A stretch of DNA of 32,040 nucleotides, from positions 1 through 32,040 of the forward strand of contig JBGURM010000098.1 in NCBI GenBank assembly GCA_045132035.1, in the 5' to 3' direction. Made by a program: the position numbers and the translations under genes. The notes under the pieces were generated by a model. The model worked only from the letters and a program-made list of their open reading frames with translations. It was not told the origin of the DNA and did no database searches. Shown here piece by piece: positions 16,755 to 26,037 of the stretch (its first letter is position 1; the number at the start of each line of letters is the position of its first letter). The stretch is from UBA2450 sp045132035. GTDB lineage: Bacteria; Bacillota_I; Bacilli_A; RFN20; CAG-826.

Positions 16755-19700
16755 ATTGTCATTTGCCTCGCATTTAATGTGAACTCTTTAAGAGCGATAT
16801 TTCCGTACGCATCCACTACGATGTAACGAAGTGTATATTTACCAGCAGCATAGAATTTAAACGAGTTATTACTCTTTACTAGGTCACTAGAATAATGGTC
16901 TAAATCTAAATAATTAGAAGTTGTGATTTCTCCATCCACCATATCAGCGTGTTCAATAGCGATACCTTGCCCAATTGGAAGATAAAGTAAAACATCTAAT
17001 GTGCAGTTAAGTGAATTATCTGTGAATGAATATGACGGCAATACAAAGCTTGATCCGACTGAATATTCGGATTTTGGAGTGAAGTTCACCGTTAATTGAG
17101 GATCTTCATTTTCAATGCAGCAAATGGTGAATGAACGATTTGAATTACGACCATTACCATCTTTAGAACTATAGTAAATACGATAACTACCATATTTAGA
17201 AAGAGTTATCTTATGTTCGATTGTCGCATCATCATTATTGATAATTACGTTATTATCCGGATCAATAACCGTTAATTGCAATGAGTTAACATAAGAAAGA
17301 ACATCAAACGCTTTTGCTTGAGGAATAGTTATCTCCGCACCTAATTCGTTAGTCCAATTAAGGTTATTATCAGTAATGATTTGTGGACCAGCGTTATCTT
17401 TAACAATTGATGTTTTAAATGATTGGTTATTGATAAACACTAATGAGACATTTGCAGGATTTGCTAAATTAGAAAGACCAAATGAGATATAAACCTCATC
17501 AGAGAAGCCGTTAAATACTTCACCATCATCGTAATAGTTAATATTGCAGATATCTTTATAGTTACGATCTCTTAAGGATTTAGTAAATGCTCGATAATAT
17601 AGCTCAAATTGTTTTTCAGAATCACAATCTAAATCTTTAGGAAGAATTTCATGTGGGGTGAATAATTTTAAGCTCGTGCCATTAGAGGCGACTTGTAGTG
17701 TCACACTTCTATCGGGGCTATTCTTATCTTGAATTTTAATATTTAAATTTTCGTAGTTTTGAATCGTGTCAGAATCCAAGGCAAATGATAATGATAATTC
17801 ACTAGAAGATACTGATTTAATAAAGTGGATATAAGCCTCACTATTAACTAGGAACTGCATTGATTTATTTCTTATATGTTCTACTAAATAATTAGAGTCT
17901 TCGGAATAGAAATAATTCTCTTTGATAGTTCTCTCACTCGCATCAGTTCCTTCAACAACATTGATAACAAAAGACTTTTTACCAGAAGTATTAGTTTCAG
18001 GAACAAAATCAATGTGATAATCACTTAAAGAATCAACATATAATTTGTTACCTTCAAATAAAACATCATTAACATAAACATTTACATCGCCATCAACAAT
18101 TTCACTACCACTTGGGCATTTAGAAACCACATTAGGGATATCGTAATATTGGCCCTTAATCATCACTTTTGGTAAATTGATATAATCTACGATGATTGGA
18201 TTATTGATGTTTTGGATATTGTATTCAATAGTCTTAGTTACTGGTTCGTCACAAACATCCGCTGCAACGTATTTCACTTTGTACAAGCCCGGTTTAGTTG
18301 GCACAAAGTAATCTTTCTTTAATTCAACAATTTCATCTTCCGGAGTAATTAAATATCTAGATAATGTGACTCTTCCTTGAGCGTTTTTAACTTCTACATC
18401 TGAAAGCGAACATAATTCCACATTATCAAAGGCGCGATAGGTGTTACTGTCTTCTGGCACGATAATCACCATATCAATTGCGTTAGGAGAACAGTGGACA
18501 ATATAAGAATCTTCAACCTTGTTACCACTTCTATCACTGCAGTAATAAGAGATTAAATAATCACCATAATAATTAGTGGTAAATCTCTTTCCATCATGAG
18601 AGACATCGATATAAGCATTGTTATTTATAAATTGAACTTTTTTATCAAAGATTAAATCATCATCAAAATCATCAAAGACATCAGCTTCATAAATTGGATA
18701 TGAGCAGTTAAGCTTCGCAAACGGAAGACTTTCTTTAATGCCTCCATCATAATCGATAGAGAGTTTCGGGGCTGTGATATCTTTTAACAATCTATTAGTG
18801 AAATCATATCCCATGATTGATTTAATGACGTATCTGGCGTTATTTCCAACGACATCTTTCGCGGTTATTGATAAAATCGCTCTTCCGTTTTTAAAACCAG
18901 ACCAAGGATTGGTTGGATAAACACCTGTGTTATCTAAATCGTTGATTAATACTTTGCTATTAAAAACTGAATATTCCGGTTCAACATAAATGCTCTTAGA
19001 TGGATAATCAAAAAATAGTTGAGAATTTAAATATCCAATAGGGGTATCGCCAAGTCCTCTTAATGTTAAGAATGTTGGGGCTCCGGTTTGATCGCTATTA
19101 ATATGCCAAAGACCATTCCAATTCTCATATCCAGCATAATATTGTCCTGTTGCTCTGGCGGTAGCGTAAGTAAGTCTAGTTTGATCGCCTGACCCCGCTA
19201 AACCATCAACATATCTGATATCAACTTTGTTGCTCTCGTCATCTGCATCAGTAAGAGTGATAATAATTTCTCCTATATCATACGATCCTGGAGTGGACGG
19301 CTCGACTATAAAATCAATAAATGATGTGTCTTTAGTGACATTATTAAAGTTCAAAACCTTATTAAATGTGACAGTACCACCATCTTGAGGATTAACTTTA
19401 ACACCTTTATAGTCTTCTATTTCTAGTGATGGATCTAATCTATCGTTATAGGCAAAAGAACCATAAGAAATATTAGTGTGATATCCACTAAACATGCTTA
19501 CTGGTGTTCTAATTGACATCACTTCCACTGATTTAGTGATTTTTTCACTACCAAACATCGCAGAGAAATCAAACACATATTTTCCTGCTTCTGAGAAATA
19601 AATTTTTGTGGAATTGATAATCGTACCTGTTGGGGTGTGAACAACTAAAGATGAGGCCTTCTTAATTTCACCATGATATTCAATGTCAATCATCTCAACA

Positions 19701-19840
19701 TTTATTTCTGTCCCAATGGCAACTTCTTCAGGGACTTCTGAGATGGCTTGTATAGCGAAACTATTATTGATTCCAGGGACGCAAAGCAAAAAAGAAGCAA
19801 AAGCAAGAACGGCAATAAATGTACTAAATCCTTTTTTCAT
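16751..19840 (-). CDS. Large secreted protein with Ig-like repeats
   Basis: 1029 residues. The N-terminal signal peptide ends near NSFA; there is no lipobox, and I see no LPxTG motif, S-layer domain or C-terminal membrane anchor, so it appears to be released or held non-covalently. Several Ig-like/HYR-like segments can be recognised by the recurring ending GxYxxxYxxxDxxGN (for example YYGDYLISYYCSDRSGN, GSYRIYYSSKDGNGR and GKYTLRYIVVDAYGN). A region near 130-350 looks different and may be a carbohydrate-binding beta-sandwich; this is a guess. It overlaps permease and DUF4838 genes by four bases at each end (ATGA), with GGAGG upstream of its start, so it is translated as part of the transporter operon. 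A role as extracellular glycan binder is inferred. Confidence 0.7.
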   Translation of the reverse strand: MKKGFSTFIAVLAFASFLLCVPGINNSFAIQAISEVPEEVAIGTEINVEMIDIEYHGEIKKASSLVVHTPTGTIINSTKIYFSEAGKYVFDFSAMFGSEKITKSVEVMSIRTPVSMFSGYHTNISYGSFAYNDRLDPSLEIEDYKGVKVNPQDGGTVTFNKVLNFNNVTKDTSFIDFIVEPSTPGSYDIGEIIITLTDADDESNKVDIRYVDGLAGSGDQTRLTYATARATGQYYAGYENWNGLWHINSDQTGAPTFLTLRGLGDTPIGYLNSQLFFDYPSKSIYVEPEYSVFNSKVLINDLDNTGVYPTNPWSGFKNGRAILSITAKDVVGNNARYVIKSIMGYDFTNRLLKDITAPKLSIDYDGGIKESLPFAKLNCSYPIYEADVFDDFDDDLIFDKKVQFINNNAYIDVSHDGKRFTTNYYGDYLISYYCSDRSGNKVEDSYIVHCSPNAIDMVIIVPEDSNTYRAFDNVELCSLSDVEVKNAQGRVTLSRYLITPEDEIVELKKDYFVPTKPGLYKVKYVAADVCDEPVTKTIEYNIQNINNPIIVDYINLPKVMIKGQYYDIPNVVSKCPSGSEIVDGDVNVYVNDVLFEGNKLYVDSLSDYHIDFVPETNTSGKKSFVINVVEGTDASERTIKENYFYSEDSNYLVEHIRNKSMQFLVNSEAYIHFIKSVSSSELSLSFALDSDTIQNYENLNIKIQDKNSPDRSVTLQVASNGTSLKLFTPHEILPKDLDCDSEKQFELYYRAFTKSLRDRNYKDICNINYYDDGEVFNGFSDEVYISFGLSNLANPANVSLVFINNQSFKTSIVKDNAGPQIITDNNLNWTNELGAEITIPQAKAFDVLSYVNSLQLTVIDPDNNVIINNDDATIEHKITLSKYGSYRIYYSSKDGNGRNSNRSFTICCIENEDPQLTVNFTPKSEYSVGSSFVLPSYSFTDNSLNCTLDVLLYLPIGQGIAIEHADMVDGEITTSNYLDLDHYSSDLVKSNNSFKFYAAGKYTLRYIVVDAYGNIALKEFTLNARQMTI

Positions 19841-20733
19841 TCTTTAATACCTCCGTCAGATAAGTTACTCATAAGTTTTTTATTAAAGGCAATTGCTAAA
19901 ACAATAATTGGAATAGCAACGATGAAAATCATCGCGATAAGTTGAGGGATACCACCATATTTTTCATAATGGAGAGAGAAATTAAATACAGCAGTGCCAA
20001 CAACAGGATAAGAAGGTAAATAGTAGTAAGGAATCTGATAATCATTCCAGAAATTAATGAAATTAAGTAAGAACACAATTCCTAATGTTCCTAACGCGAA
20101 AGGCATAATACAGTGAATCATGATTCTAAAATTGTTTGCTCCATCAATTTTTGCAGCTTCAGTGTATGCCATCGGGATACCTTTAAATATGGAATGGAAA
20201 AGCAAGAAATAAATCGTTAGGAAATTAGCTTTCATGATCCAGAATAACCAAAGGTTATCAAAAGTTCCGATTGCTTGCGCCACTCTAATTTCAGAAGGTA
20301 AGTTACCAACAATTGGAATTGCCATTGTAACGATAACAATGCCATATACAACTTTCCCAAACTTGAAGTTAAATCTTGCAGAAGCATACGCACATATGCA
20401 AGGAACAATAGTCGCTGCTAAAGAACATAAGCCAGAATAAACAAGTGTTTGGAAAACAATTTCAAAGATATTTTGATCAGTGTATGAACCTAATGGTTTG
20501 ATTTGGAAATCATTAAAGCCATTAATATAGTTATCAAAAGTGTAACTTGTAGGAAGCACTAATGGATTATGTAAATATTCACTATATGCATCACGATCAA
20601 CAAAAGAAATAAATAATCCCCAAATTAAAGGAACAAGAAGAACAACAACATAAACAACAAGTATGATGAAAACAGCAACATATAGAGGGTTGGTTTTGTG
20701 ATGAGGTTTAATAGGCTTAATCTTTGTCATCAT
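19837..20733 (-). CDS. CUT1 sugar ABC permease, MalG-like
   Basis: 298 residues with six predicted membrane segments and the permease-ATPase contact motif EAAKIDGANNFR in the fifth cytoplasmic region, standard for the second permease of carbohydrate uptake 1 importers. It overlaps the other permease by ATGA and has AGAGGT as ribosome site. With the binding lipoprotein and the partner permease it forms the membrane part of an oligosaccharide importer. Substrate is inferred to be a mannose-containing oligosaccharide from the flanking GH38 and GH130 genes. Confidence 0.9.
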   Translation of the reverse strand: MMTKIKPIKPHHKTNPLYVAVFIILVVYVVVLLVPLIWGLFISFVDRDAYSEYLHNPLVLPTSYTFDNYINGFNDFQIKPLGSYTDQNIFEIVFQTLVYSGLCSLAATIVPCICAYASARFNFKFGKVVYGIVIVTMAIPIVGNLPSEIRVAQAIGTFDNLWLFWIMKANFLTIYFLLFHSIFKGIPMAYTEAAKIDGANNFRIMIHCIMPFALGTLGIVFLLNFINFWNDYQIPYYYLPSYPVVGTAVFNFSLHYEKYGGIPQLIAMIFIVAIPIIVLAIAFNKKLMSNLSDGGIKE

Positions 20734-21683
20734 TTTTCAAACCTCTTAAATATTTTGTTAATAACAAAGATGGCGCTAATGGCGATAATAGAGCATAATA
20801 AGCCAAAAGCAGACATCAATGGATAATTGTCATAATTGGATGGACCAGGAGCGGCCATTGAATAAATAAAGTAACCAATCGTCGCAATATTTGGAGCGTT
20901 ATCAATCGTTCCATAGAAGTTAAAGAGCAACATTTGGTTAGTAAATAAACCAGCAATACTAGCAATGATAAAGGTTTTCACTGTTGGCATAATCCCAGGA
21001 AGAACAACGTGAAGCAAAATTCTACCTTCTCCACAACCATCTAATTGGCTAGCTTCCACTAGTGAAGGAGAAGTTTGCGCCATCGCATTAGAATAAAACA
21101 AAACCTGCGCGCCAAAAGAAATCCAAATGTAATAGATAAGTAAAATTGGGAACGCTGTGTCTGAGTAAGGATCTAATAAGCCATTACTAGTTTTAAAAGT
21201 AGTGCCAAGCATAGACATAATATTAGAAACACAGTCAATCATGAATCCCTTAAAAACAGTTGTTAATAAGATTGAAGGAATAATACTCGGCAAAAACAAG
21301 AAGAACTTAAAGAAATGATAAAGTGTTCTTTTTCTATAAATATAGAATGAGAAAATAATTGCGGGGATAGTGCCAAACGCCACCATACAAACCCACAAAA
21401 TAACAGAATTGAGAATTAGTTTACCTAAATCTAATCCGAGGCTGCCTAGTTCAAACACCCCTTGATAATTTTTAAAGACATTATCAGTAAGAAAGATAAA
21501 CCCAGCAGAAGAGCTATCATACTTTTGAAAGCTTAGTAAAATACTGTTGAAGTTAACATAAACGTAAAAAACCAAAAATTGAACGAGCGGTAAAATAATT
21601 AAGGCATAGAAAAAGATTTTATCTTTTTTGCTTGATGTACTTGATTTTGTTTTATTATGATTCCCAAGCAACGCCTTTGTCAT
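20730..21683 (-). CDS. CUT1 sugar ABC permease, MalF-like
   Basis: 317 residues, six predicted membrane segments after a charged, serine/lysine-rich cytoplasmic tail. The coupling motif reads EASQLDGCGEGR, a slightly divergent EAA loop. It starts 7 bases after the binding-protein stop codon. No Shine-Dalgarno site precedes its ATG, so translation probably depends on coupling to the upstream gene. It pairs with the MalG-like permease that follows. Confidence 0.9.
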   Translation of the reverse strand: MTKALLGNHNKTKSSTSSKKDKIFFYALIILPLVQFLVFYVYVNFNSILLSFQKYDSSSAGFIFLTDNVFKNYQGVFELGSLGLDLGKLILNSVILWVCMVAFGTIPAIIFSFYIYRKRTLYHFFKFFLFLPSIIPSILLTTVFKGFMIDCVSNIMSMLGTTFKTSNGLLDPYSDTAFPILLIYYIWISFGAQVLFYSNAMAQTSPSLVEASQLDGCGEGRILLHVVLPGIMPTVKTFIIASIAGLFTNQMLLFNFYGTIDNAPNIATIGYFIYSMAAPGPSNYDNYPLMSAFGLLCSIIAISAIFVINKIFKRFEK

Positions 21684-21690
21684 AATTTAA

Positions 21691-23313
21691 TTATTTGTTC
21701 CACCACTGCTTGGCGTAAGTATACATTTTTCCAAAATAACTAACTGGTGTCTCTAATCCATTATTAAATTGATCAAAAACATTCGATGTTGTAATTCCGA
21801 TAGCCCAAGGATAGTTGTCCATTTTAAAGTTTGTTTTCTTGTCTAAAACATGGCTATCAGATGAATATGGGTAGACAATATCACAAGTTTTCTTCATTTC
21901 AATTAATTGATGAGCAAAATATGAACAATTTGGAACGTCAGAATCTTCAATTGTATAAGAGAACGCTCTTGTAGTAGAAGTTGATGTTGTGAATGAAGAA
22001 AGAGATTTATTTGTGTGGAAGAATTTTAAAACTTTCTTTGATAACTCCGGATATGTAGTGTTCTTAGCAACAAAGCAGAATGATGAGTTCAAAGAAATCA
22101 CTGTTTGTTTTTCGCCAAGTTTTTCTTCTGATTGTTTAGGAATTGGTAGAACTCCAAAACGACGATTGAGCTTTCCTCCACCTCTAGCTTCATCAGCCTT
22201 CAAATATGTAGAGGCTTCATTTTCCCACCAAGAGCCTTCAACAATAAGACCATAGGCATATTCTTTACGATTGTTACCATATTTTGTAGAAATGAAATCT
22301 TTTTGTGCTTCTTTATGACTTGAAGCAGTTTTAAGATTTCCATTCATCATATGATTCTTTAAGAAATCGAGAGCGTAATATTTTCCTAATTGTCTTTGAA
22401 GTTCAACACCTTCACTATATTGGCTAATAGGGGTGGTTTGTTCATCTTTATTAGCAACACCAGTGCTTGTAACTGTTCCTAAATCTGTTGCAACACCATT
22501 GAAATTGTAATTTAGCATCGATTGTTCTTTGCCTTCATAGTTAACAAAGTGGTTTTGGATATATCTATTTACATAACTTGTTGTTCCACCAGTTAACACG
22601 ATTGGAGTGTAGGATCCACTCAAATTATCCATTAAGACATCAAATTCTTCATATGTACGTGGTAAACCATCATCCCAAGTTCCAGCAACATTGTCTGGTC
22701 CTTTAGATAAATTGGCGCTTTCACTTGTTTCACCAATAACGCCATCAGAATCAAAGAACAATTGTTCCTTGTCAAAAAGATCAACATCATACATTAAGTT
22801 GTAAAAACCTTCATAGAAAGGTAAACCATAATATTTGTTGTCAATACATGTAAGGAAGCTCTTTAAATTGGAATCTAATTTGTCTGCAATCGTGCCTGTA
22901 TCACCAACATCAGATAAACTCGATGTGACTGTGTCAGTAATATCAAGGAATATGCCTTTTCTTGCGTAATAAGCATAATCAACCATCTCTGTAAAATAGA
23001 TGTCAGCGGTCAAACCACTTTCAAGATTTTCGCCATAATAACTTTCGTTTGGATCTACTCTAAACTCGACACCTTTTAATCCTTGTGATTCAAGTTGAGG
23101 ATCGGTGTAGTCTGCAAATTGTTCGTTAAAACGATTGCAAATCGTGTTAATCCATTCGTAGCCGACACCACCGTCATATGTTCCGATATAAATAATTGCT
23201 TTGCCGTCTTTTGAATGAGGATCTTCGTTGTTCTTTTTACAAGATGTCAAACCAACCAAACAAAAAGAGCACACAATCATAGAAATATTACAGATATTAA
23301 ATTTACGATTCAT
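21691..23313 (-). CDS. Sugar-binding lipoprotein of the ABC importer
   Basis: 540 residues. Lipobox LTSC (C25) after a hydrophobic signal peptide. The body has the features of a family 1 extracellular solute-binding protein: VGYEWINTICNRFNEQF at the start, then YGLPFYEGFYNLMYDVDLFD, EGSWWENEAS and a C-terminal W/Y-rich end. At 540 residues it is longer than the common 420-450, as in binding proteins for larger oligosaccharides. GGAG precedes the ATG, and a TATAAT box lies about 50 bases upstream. It is the first gene of the transporter part of the locus and should be the most strongly expressed. The exact ligand cannot be read from the sequence. Confidence 0.88.
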   Translation of the reverse strand: MNRKFNICNISMIVCSFCLVGLTSCKKNNEDPHSKDGKAIIYIGTYDGGVGYEWINTICNRFNEQFADYTDPQLESQGLKGVEFRVDPNESYYGENLESGLTADIYFTEMVDYAYYARKGIFLDITDTVTSSLSDVGDTGTIADKLDSNLKSFLTCIDNKYYGLPFYEGFYNLMYDVDLFDKEQLFFDSDGVIGETSESANLSKGPDNVAGTWDDGLPRTYEEFDVLMDNLSGSYTPIVLTGGTTSYVNRYIQNHFVNYEGKEQSMLNYNFNGVATDLGTVTSTGVANKDEQTTPISQYSEGVELQRQLGKYYALDFLKNHMMNGNLKTASSHKEAQKDFISTKYGNNRKEYAYGLIVEGSWWENEASTYLKADEARGGGKLNRRFGVLPIPKQSEEKLGEKQTVISLNSSFCFVAKNTTYPELSKKVLKFFHTNKSLSSFTTSTSTTRAFSYTIEDSDVPNCSYFAHQLIEMKKTCDIVYPYSSDSHVLDKKTNFKMDNYPWAIGITTSNVFDQFNNGLETPVSYFGKMYTYAKQWWNK

Positions 23314-23358
23314 AAAATCTCCAATTGGTAAAAAACTAAACCAAAAAATTCTAATTCA

Positions 23359-23387
23359 ATTATAAACTATGCACACACATATAAAAA
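23359..23387 (-). promoter_or_regulatory. Candidate promoter for the importer operon
   Basis: Minus strand TATAAT (23359-23364) with a 17-base spacer from TTTTTA (23382-23387). The -10 box is perfect, the -35 weak. It sits about 45 bases before the binding-protein start. Confidence 0.4.
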
Positions 23388-23434
23388 GTTTTATAGATAA
23401 CAAATTATTGTATTTTTTTATCACTAACTAAAAA

Positions 23435-24229
23435 TCAAAATAGACCTTTTTTGTATAATTCTTGGTGGTTTTCTTTGTTGATGTTCTCATCAAAAACATA
23501 GGTGGAAAATACGCTAAAACCAAGAACATAAAAAGGGATAAAGAAATATATAAACACAAATAGAATTATATATTTAACGATTAGAGGAATAGGAAGCACC
23601 ATTAAGATGATTGGAATAACAGCGAAAAGAAGGAACAAAGGGAAATAGATATAGATTATTTTCACATATAAAATGAATGCGTTTTTAAACTGTGTTAAAT
23701 AACTATTTTTATAAACAACAGTCAAATTCATATGAACAAGAATAACTGGGTAAATGAAGAGAACGCAAAACGCTAATGGAAGATATTTAACAAATGGAAC
23801 ATTAATATAAAAAGTGGAAATATATATTGCATAATAAAGAAGAGAAAATATGATTCCATTAATCACAAAATGCTTCCAATTTTGTTTAATGCCAATAAAG
23901 AAATCATGTCTAAGAAGAACGCCTTCTGCCCAAATATAGTTTCTAATGATTCTATAAAACCCTGATAAACCAATAAAAAGAACAACGATAGATGGGACAA
24001 TAAATACCGCATAAAACATATCATTAATAATTAAGGTTGATAGCTCATTATTGCTTTCCGCGGTAGTAACAATAGAGATTGCTTTTAAATCTTTAATTAA
24101 AAGTGAAGCAAATAAAGGCAAAGAGAAAAGAAATAGAATACCACCAAGAATCAATAAGGACTTCCATCGATACTTAATAAGATATTTGAATTCACTTTTT
24201 CTATTTATAGGGAGTTCACTAATAGCCAT
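23435..24229 (-). CDS. DUF624/YesL-like membrane protein
   Basis: 264 residues from the ATG at 24229; an alternative ATG at 24244 adds five residues and overlaps the ATPase gene by 14 bases. Five or six hydrophobic segments are clear. The cytoplasmic block DFFIGIKQNWKH matches the FxxGFKxNxK motif of DUF624 (YesL) proteins, which often sit in CUT1 sugar operons of Bacillota. It is somewhat longer than the usual 200-220 residues. Its role is unknown; an assisting part in import or membrane targeting is only suggested by co-occurrence. It ends a three-gene group with the GH130 and ATPase genes. Confidence 0.65.
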   Translation of the reverse strand: MAISELPINRKSEFKYLIKYRWKSLLILGGILFLFSLPLFASLLIKDLKAISIVTTAESNNELSTLIINDMFYAVFIVPSIVVLFIGLSGFYRIIRNYIWAEGVLLRHDFFIGIKQNWKHFVINGIIFSLLYYAIYISTFYINVPFVKYLPLAFCVLFIYPVILVHMNLTVVYKNSYLTQFKNAFILYVKIIYIYFPLFLLFAVIPIILMVLPIPLIVKYIILFVFIYFFIPFYVLGFSVFSTYVFDENINKENHQELYKKGLF

Positions 24230-24230
24230 A

Positions 24231-24950
24231 TTATTTATCACCATTATTCTCCATCATTACTTGTAGGGAGTTAAACATTTTGTCATTTCGGTCAATAATT
24301 CTATCAACTTTTCCTTTGTCCATAACTACCACATAATCCGCAAGAGCGACTATTTCTTCATAATTATGAGAAACAAAAATCATAGTCAAAGGGTGATTCT
24401 CACGTTGAGATTTAATTACATCGAACACTCTTTTTTTACTTCCTGGGTCAACGCCACTAAAAGCCTCATCAAATAATAAAAGGTCGGGTTCCTTAACAAT
24501 GGCCTTAGCTAATAACACCAATTGAACTTGTCCTGCTGATAATTGAGATGGAAAAAGAGATAAGAATCTGTCTATTCCAAAATCGAGAGCAATCTTCTTA
24601 ATCCGCTTATCTATTTCTAAGCGATTAACTTTGTTAATAATTAGTGGGCCAGCAATATTGTTATAGACATCTATATTTGGATTAATTGTTACAGATTGAT
24701 CAATATATGACATGTTTCTTTTTTTGTAATTAATTGTCGAATAATCAACCCCATCAGAAAGAATTGTTCCTTCATAATCAAGAAAGCCACAGATTGTTCT
24801 TAAAAGAGTGGTTTTCCCACATCCAGAAGGTCCAATAACCGCAGCGATTTTGCCATTAATAAAAGAAACATTGACACCATTCAATGCCAAAGTTTCTTTT
24901 GTGTCATTATAGTAAGTAACTTTTAAATCTTTAATTTCAATAGAAGGCAT
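24231..24950 (-). CDS. Compact ABC-transporter ATPase
   Basis: 239 residues, a complete nucleotide-binding domain: Walker A GPSGCGKT (40-47), Q-loop Q85, signature LSAGQ (137-141; usual form LSGGQ), Walker B LLLFDE (E162) and switch His H195. It ends soon after the core and lacks the C-terminal TOBE/regulatory domain of MalK- or UgpC-type CUT1 ATPases, which are about 360-380 residues. It shares one base with the GH130 stop codon (TAATG). The neighbouring importer has two permeases and a binding protein but no other ATPase here. It may therefore energise that importer, or the cell may use a shared MsmX-type ATPase elsewhere. Confidence 0.85.
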   Translation of the reverse strand: MPSIEIKDLKVTYYNDTKETLALNGVNVSFINGKIAAVIGPSGCGKTTLLRTICGFLDYEGTILSDGVDYSTINYKKRNMSYIDQSVTINPNIDVYNNIAGPLIINKVNRLEIDKRIKKIALDFGIDRFLSLFPSQLSAGQVQLVLLAKAIVKEPDLLLFDEAFSGVDPGSKKRVFDVIKSQRENHPLTMIFVSHNYEEIVALADYVVVMDKGKVDRIIDRNDKMFNSLQVMMENNGDK

Positions 24951-25939
24951 TATTTCACAGAATGTTTTTTAACATAATCGACAATTTCGTCGATATATCC
25001 AAACGCTAGACATGTATATGAGTCCGCAGAACCATAATACATCGCAATTCTTCCTGTGTCTCCATCAATTAGAATAGAAGTTGGAAAAACAACGTTTGGT
25101 ACAAAACCATTTGTCTCATAATTTTCTGTTGGAGTCAACAAATAATCATCACATTTATACTTAACTTTTGAAACATCATCTTTATCGACGATAATCGCAC
25201 CGACACTATAAACGTAACCACTACAAGTTTTAGTGACTCCATGAATAAATACTAGCCATCCATCATCAAGTTCAATTGGAGCGGGACCACCACCAATTTT
25301 GAGTGATGTCCACCACGCCCATCCGTGTTCAAGAACTAATCTATGTTCTCCCCAAAACCTTAAATCAGGAGAGGAAGAAACAAACAAATCACCAAAAGGT
25401 GTATGACCTAAATCGCTTGGTCTAGAGAGCATATAATATTTTCCGTTTATTTTTCTTGGAAAGAGAACGCCGTTTCTATTATTTGGTAAGAATGGATGAT
25501 CAATTTTTTTGAATGTTACGAAGTCTTTTGTGTAAGCAATAGCAATGGTTGCTCCAGAAAAACAATCGCACCAAACAATATAGTAAGTCCCATCAATTTC
25601 AATTAAACGTGGGTCATATTGCCAATCTGTTTCACATAAATCGCCACTATCTTCGTCGATAAAATTAATTGGAGTTTCTTCTATCTCAAATCTAATACCG
25701 TCTTTTGATCTACCAAGGAAAAGATTTGGACAAGCGTTTCTTTTATCGCCTCTAAAAACACCAACAAATCCACCCTTATAAGCAACAACTGAAGAATTAA
25801 ATGTACGATCAATTGCACGATTGATATTCCTATTGATAACAGGGTTTTTTGAATATCTCCATAAAGGGTAAAAACAGTCTTTTGGTTTATCTTCAAAAGG
25901 AATGTTTGCTAATGATTTGCAATTAATTAATTTACTCAT
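24950..25939 (-). CDS. GH130 mannoside phosphorylase (or related glycosidase)
   Basis: 329 residues, cytoplasmic. The five-bladed propeller signatures of glycoside hydrolase family 130 are present: NLFLGRSKDGIRFE, the catalytic segment DWQYDPRL (general acid D109), NGVLFPRKINGKYYMLSRPSD, KIGGGPAPI, and NVVFPTS near the end. Phosphorolytic members split beta-mannosides with phosphate to give mannose 1-phosphate; known substrates include 4-O-beta-mannosyl-glucose, mannobiose and Man-beta-1,4-GlcNAc from N-glycans. The substrate cannot be fixed from sequence alone. It is first in a group with the ATPase and DUF624 genes, divergent from an AraC-type regulator, which probably controls it. Confidence 0.88.
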   Translation of the reverse strand: MSKLINCKSLANIPFEDKPKDCFYPLWRYSKNPVINRNINRAIDRTFNSSVVAYKGGFVGVFRGDKRNACPNLFLGRSKDGIRFEIEETPINFIDEDSGDLCETDWQYDPRLIEIDGTYYIVWCDCFSGATIAIAYTKDFVTFKKIDHPFLPNNRNGVLFPRKINGKYYMLSRPSDLGHTPFGDLFVSSSPDLRFWGEHRLVLEHGWAWWTSLKIGGGPAPIELDDGWLVFIHGVTKTCSGYVYSVGAIIVDKDDVSKVKYKCDDYLLTPTENYETNGFVPNVVFPTSILIDGDTGRIAMYYGSADSYTCLAFGYIDEIVDYVKKHSVK

Positions 25940-25964
25940 ACACTTATCGCTTCTATCTACCTTT

Positions 25965-25970
25965 ATTATA
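25965..25970 (-). promoter_or_regulatory. Possible -10 box of the GH130 gene
   Basis: Minus strand TATAAT in the 41 to 98 base gap between the GH130 and AraC-type genes. No matching -35 at 16-18 bases. It would give a short leader of about 20 bases; the GH130 start lacks a clear Shine-Dalgarno site. Confidence 0.3.
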
Positions 25971-26037
25971 CAAAATAGTTATGTCTAATAATTTGCTAAA
26001 ACTTGTATTTTTTTATATTCCACTTAATAATATACTT

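Noticed and set aside
16751..19840. Lipobox in the 1029-residue secreted protein (FLLC)
   Set aside because: The residue before the cysteine is Leu, not Gly, Ala or Ser, so a standard lipobox is not met.
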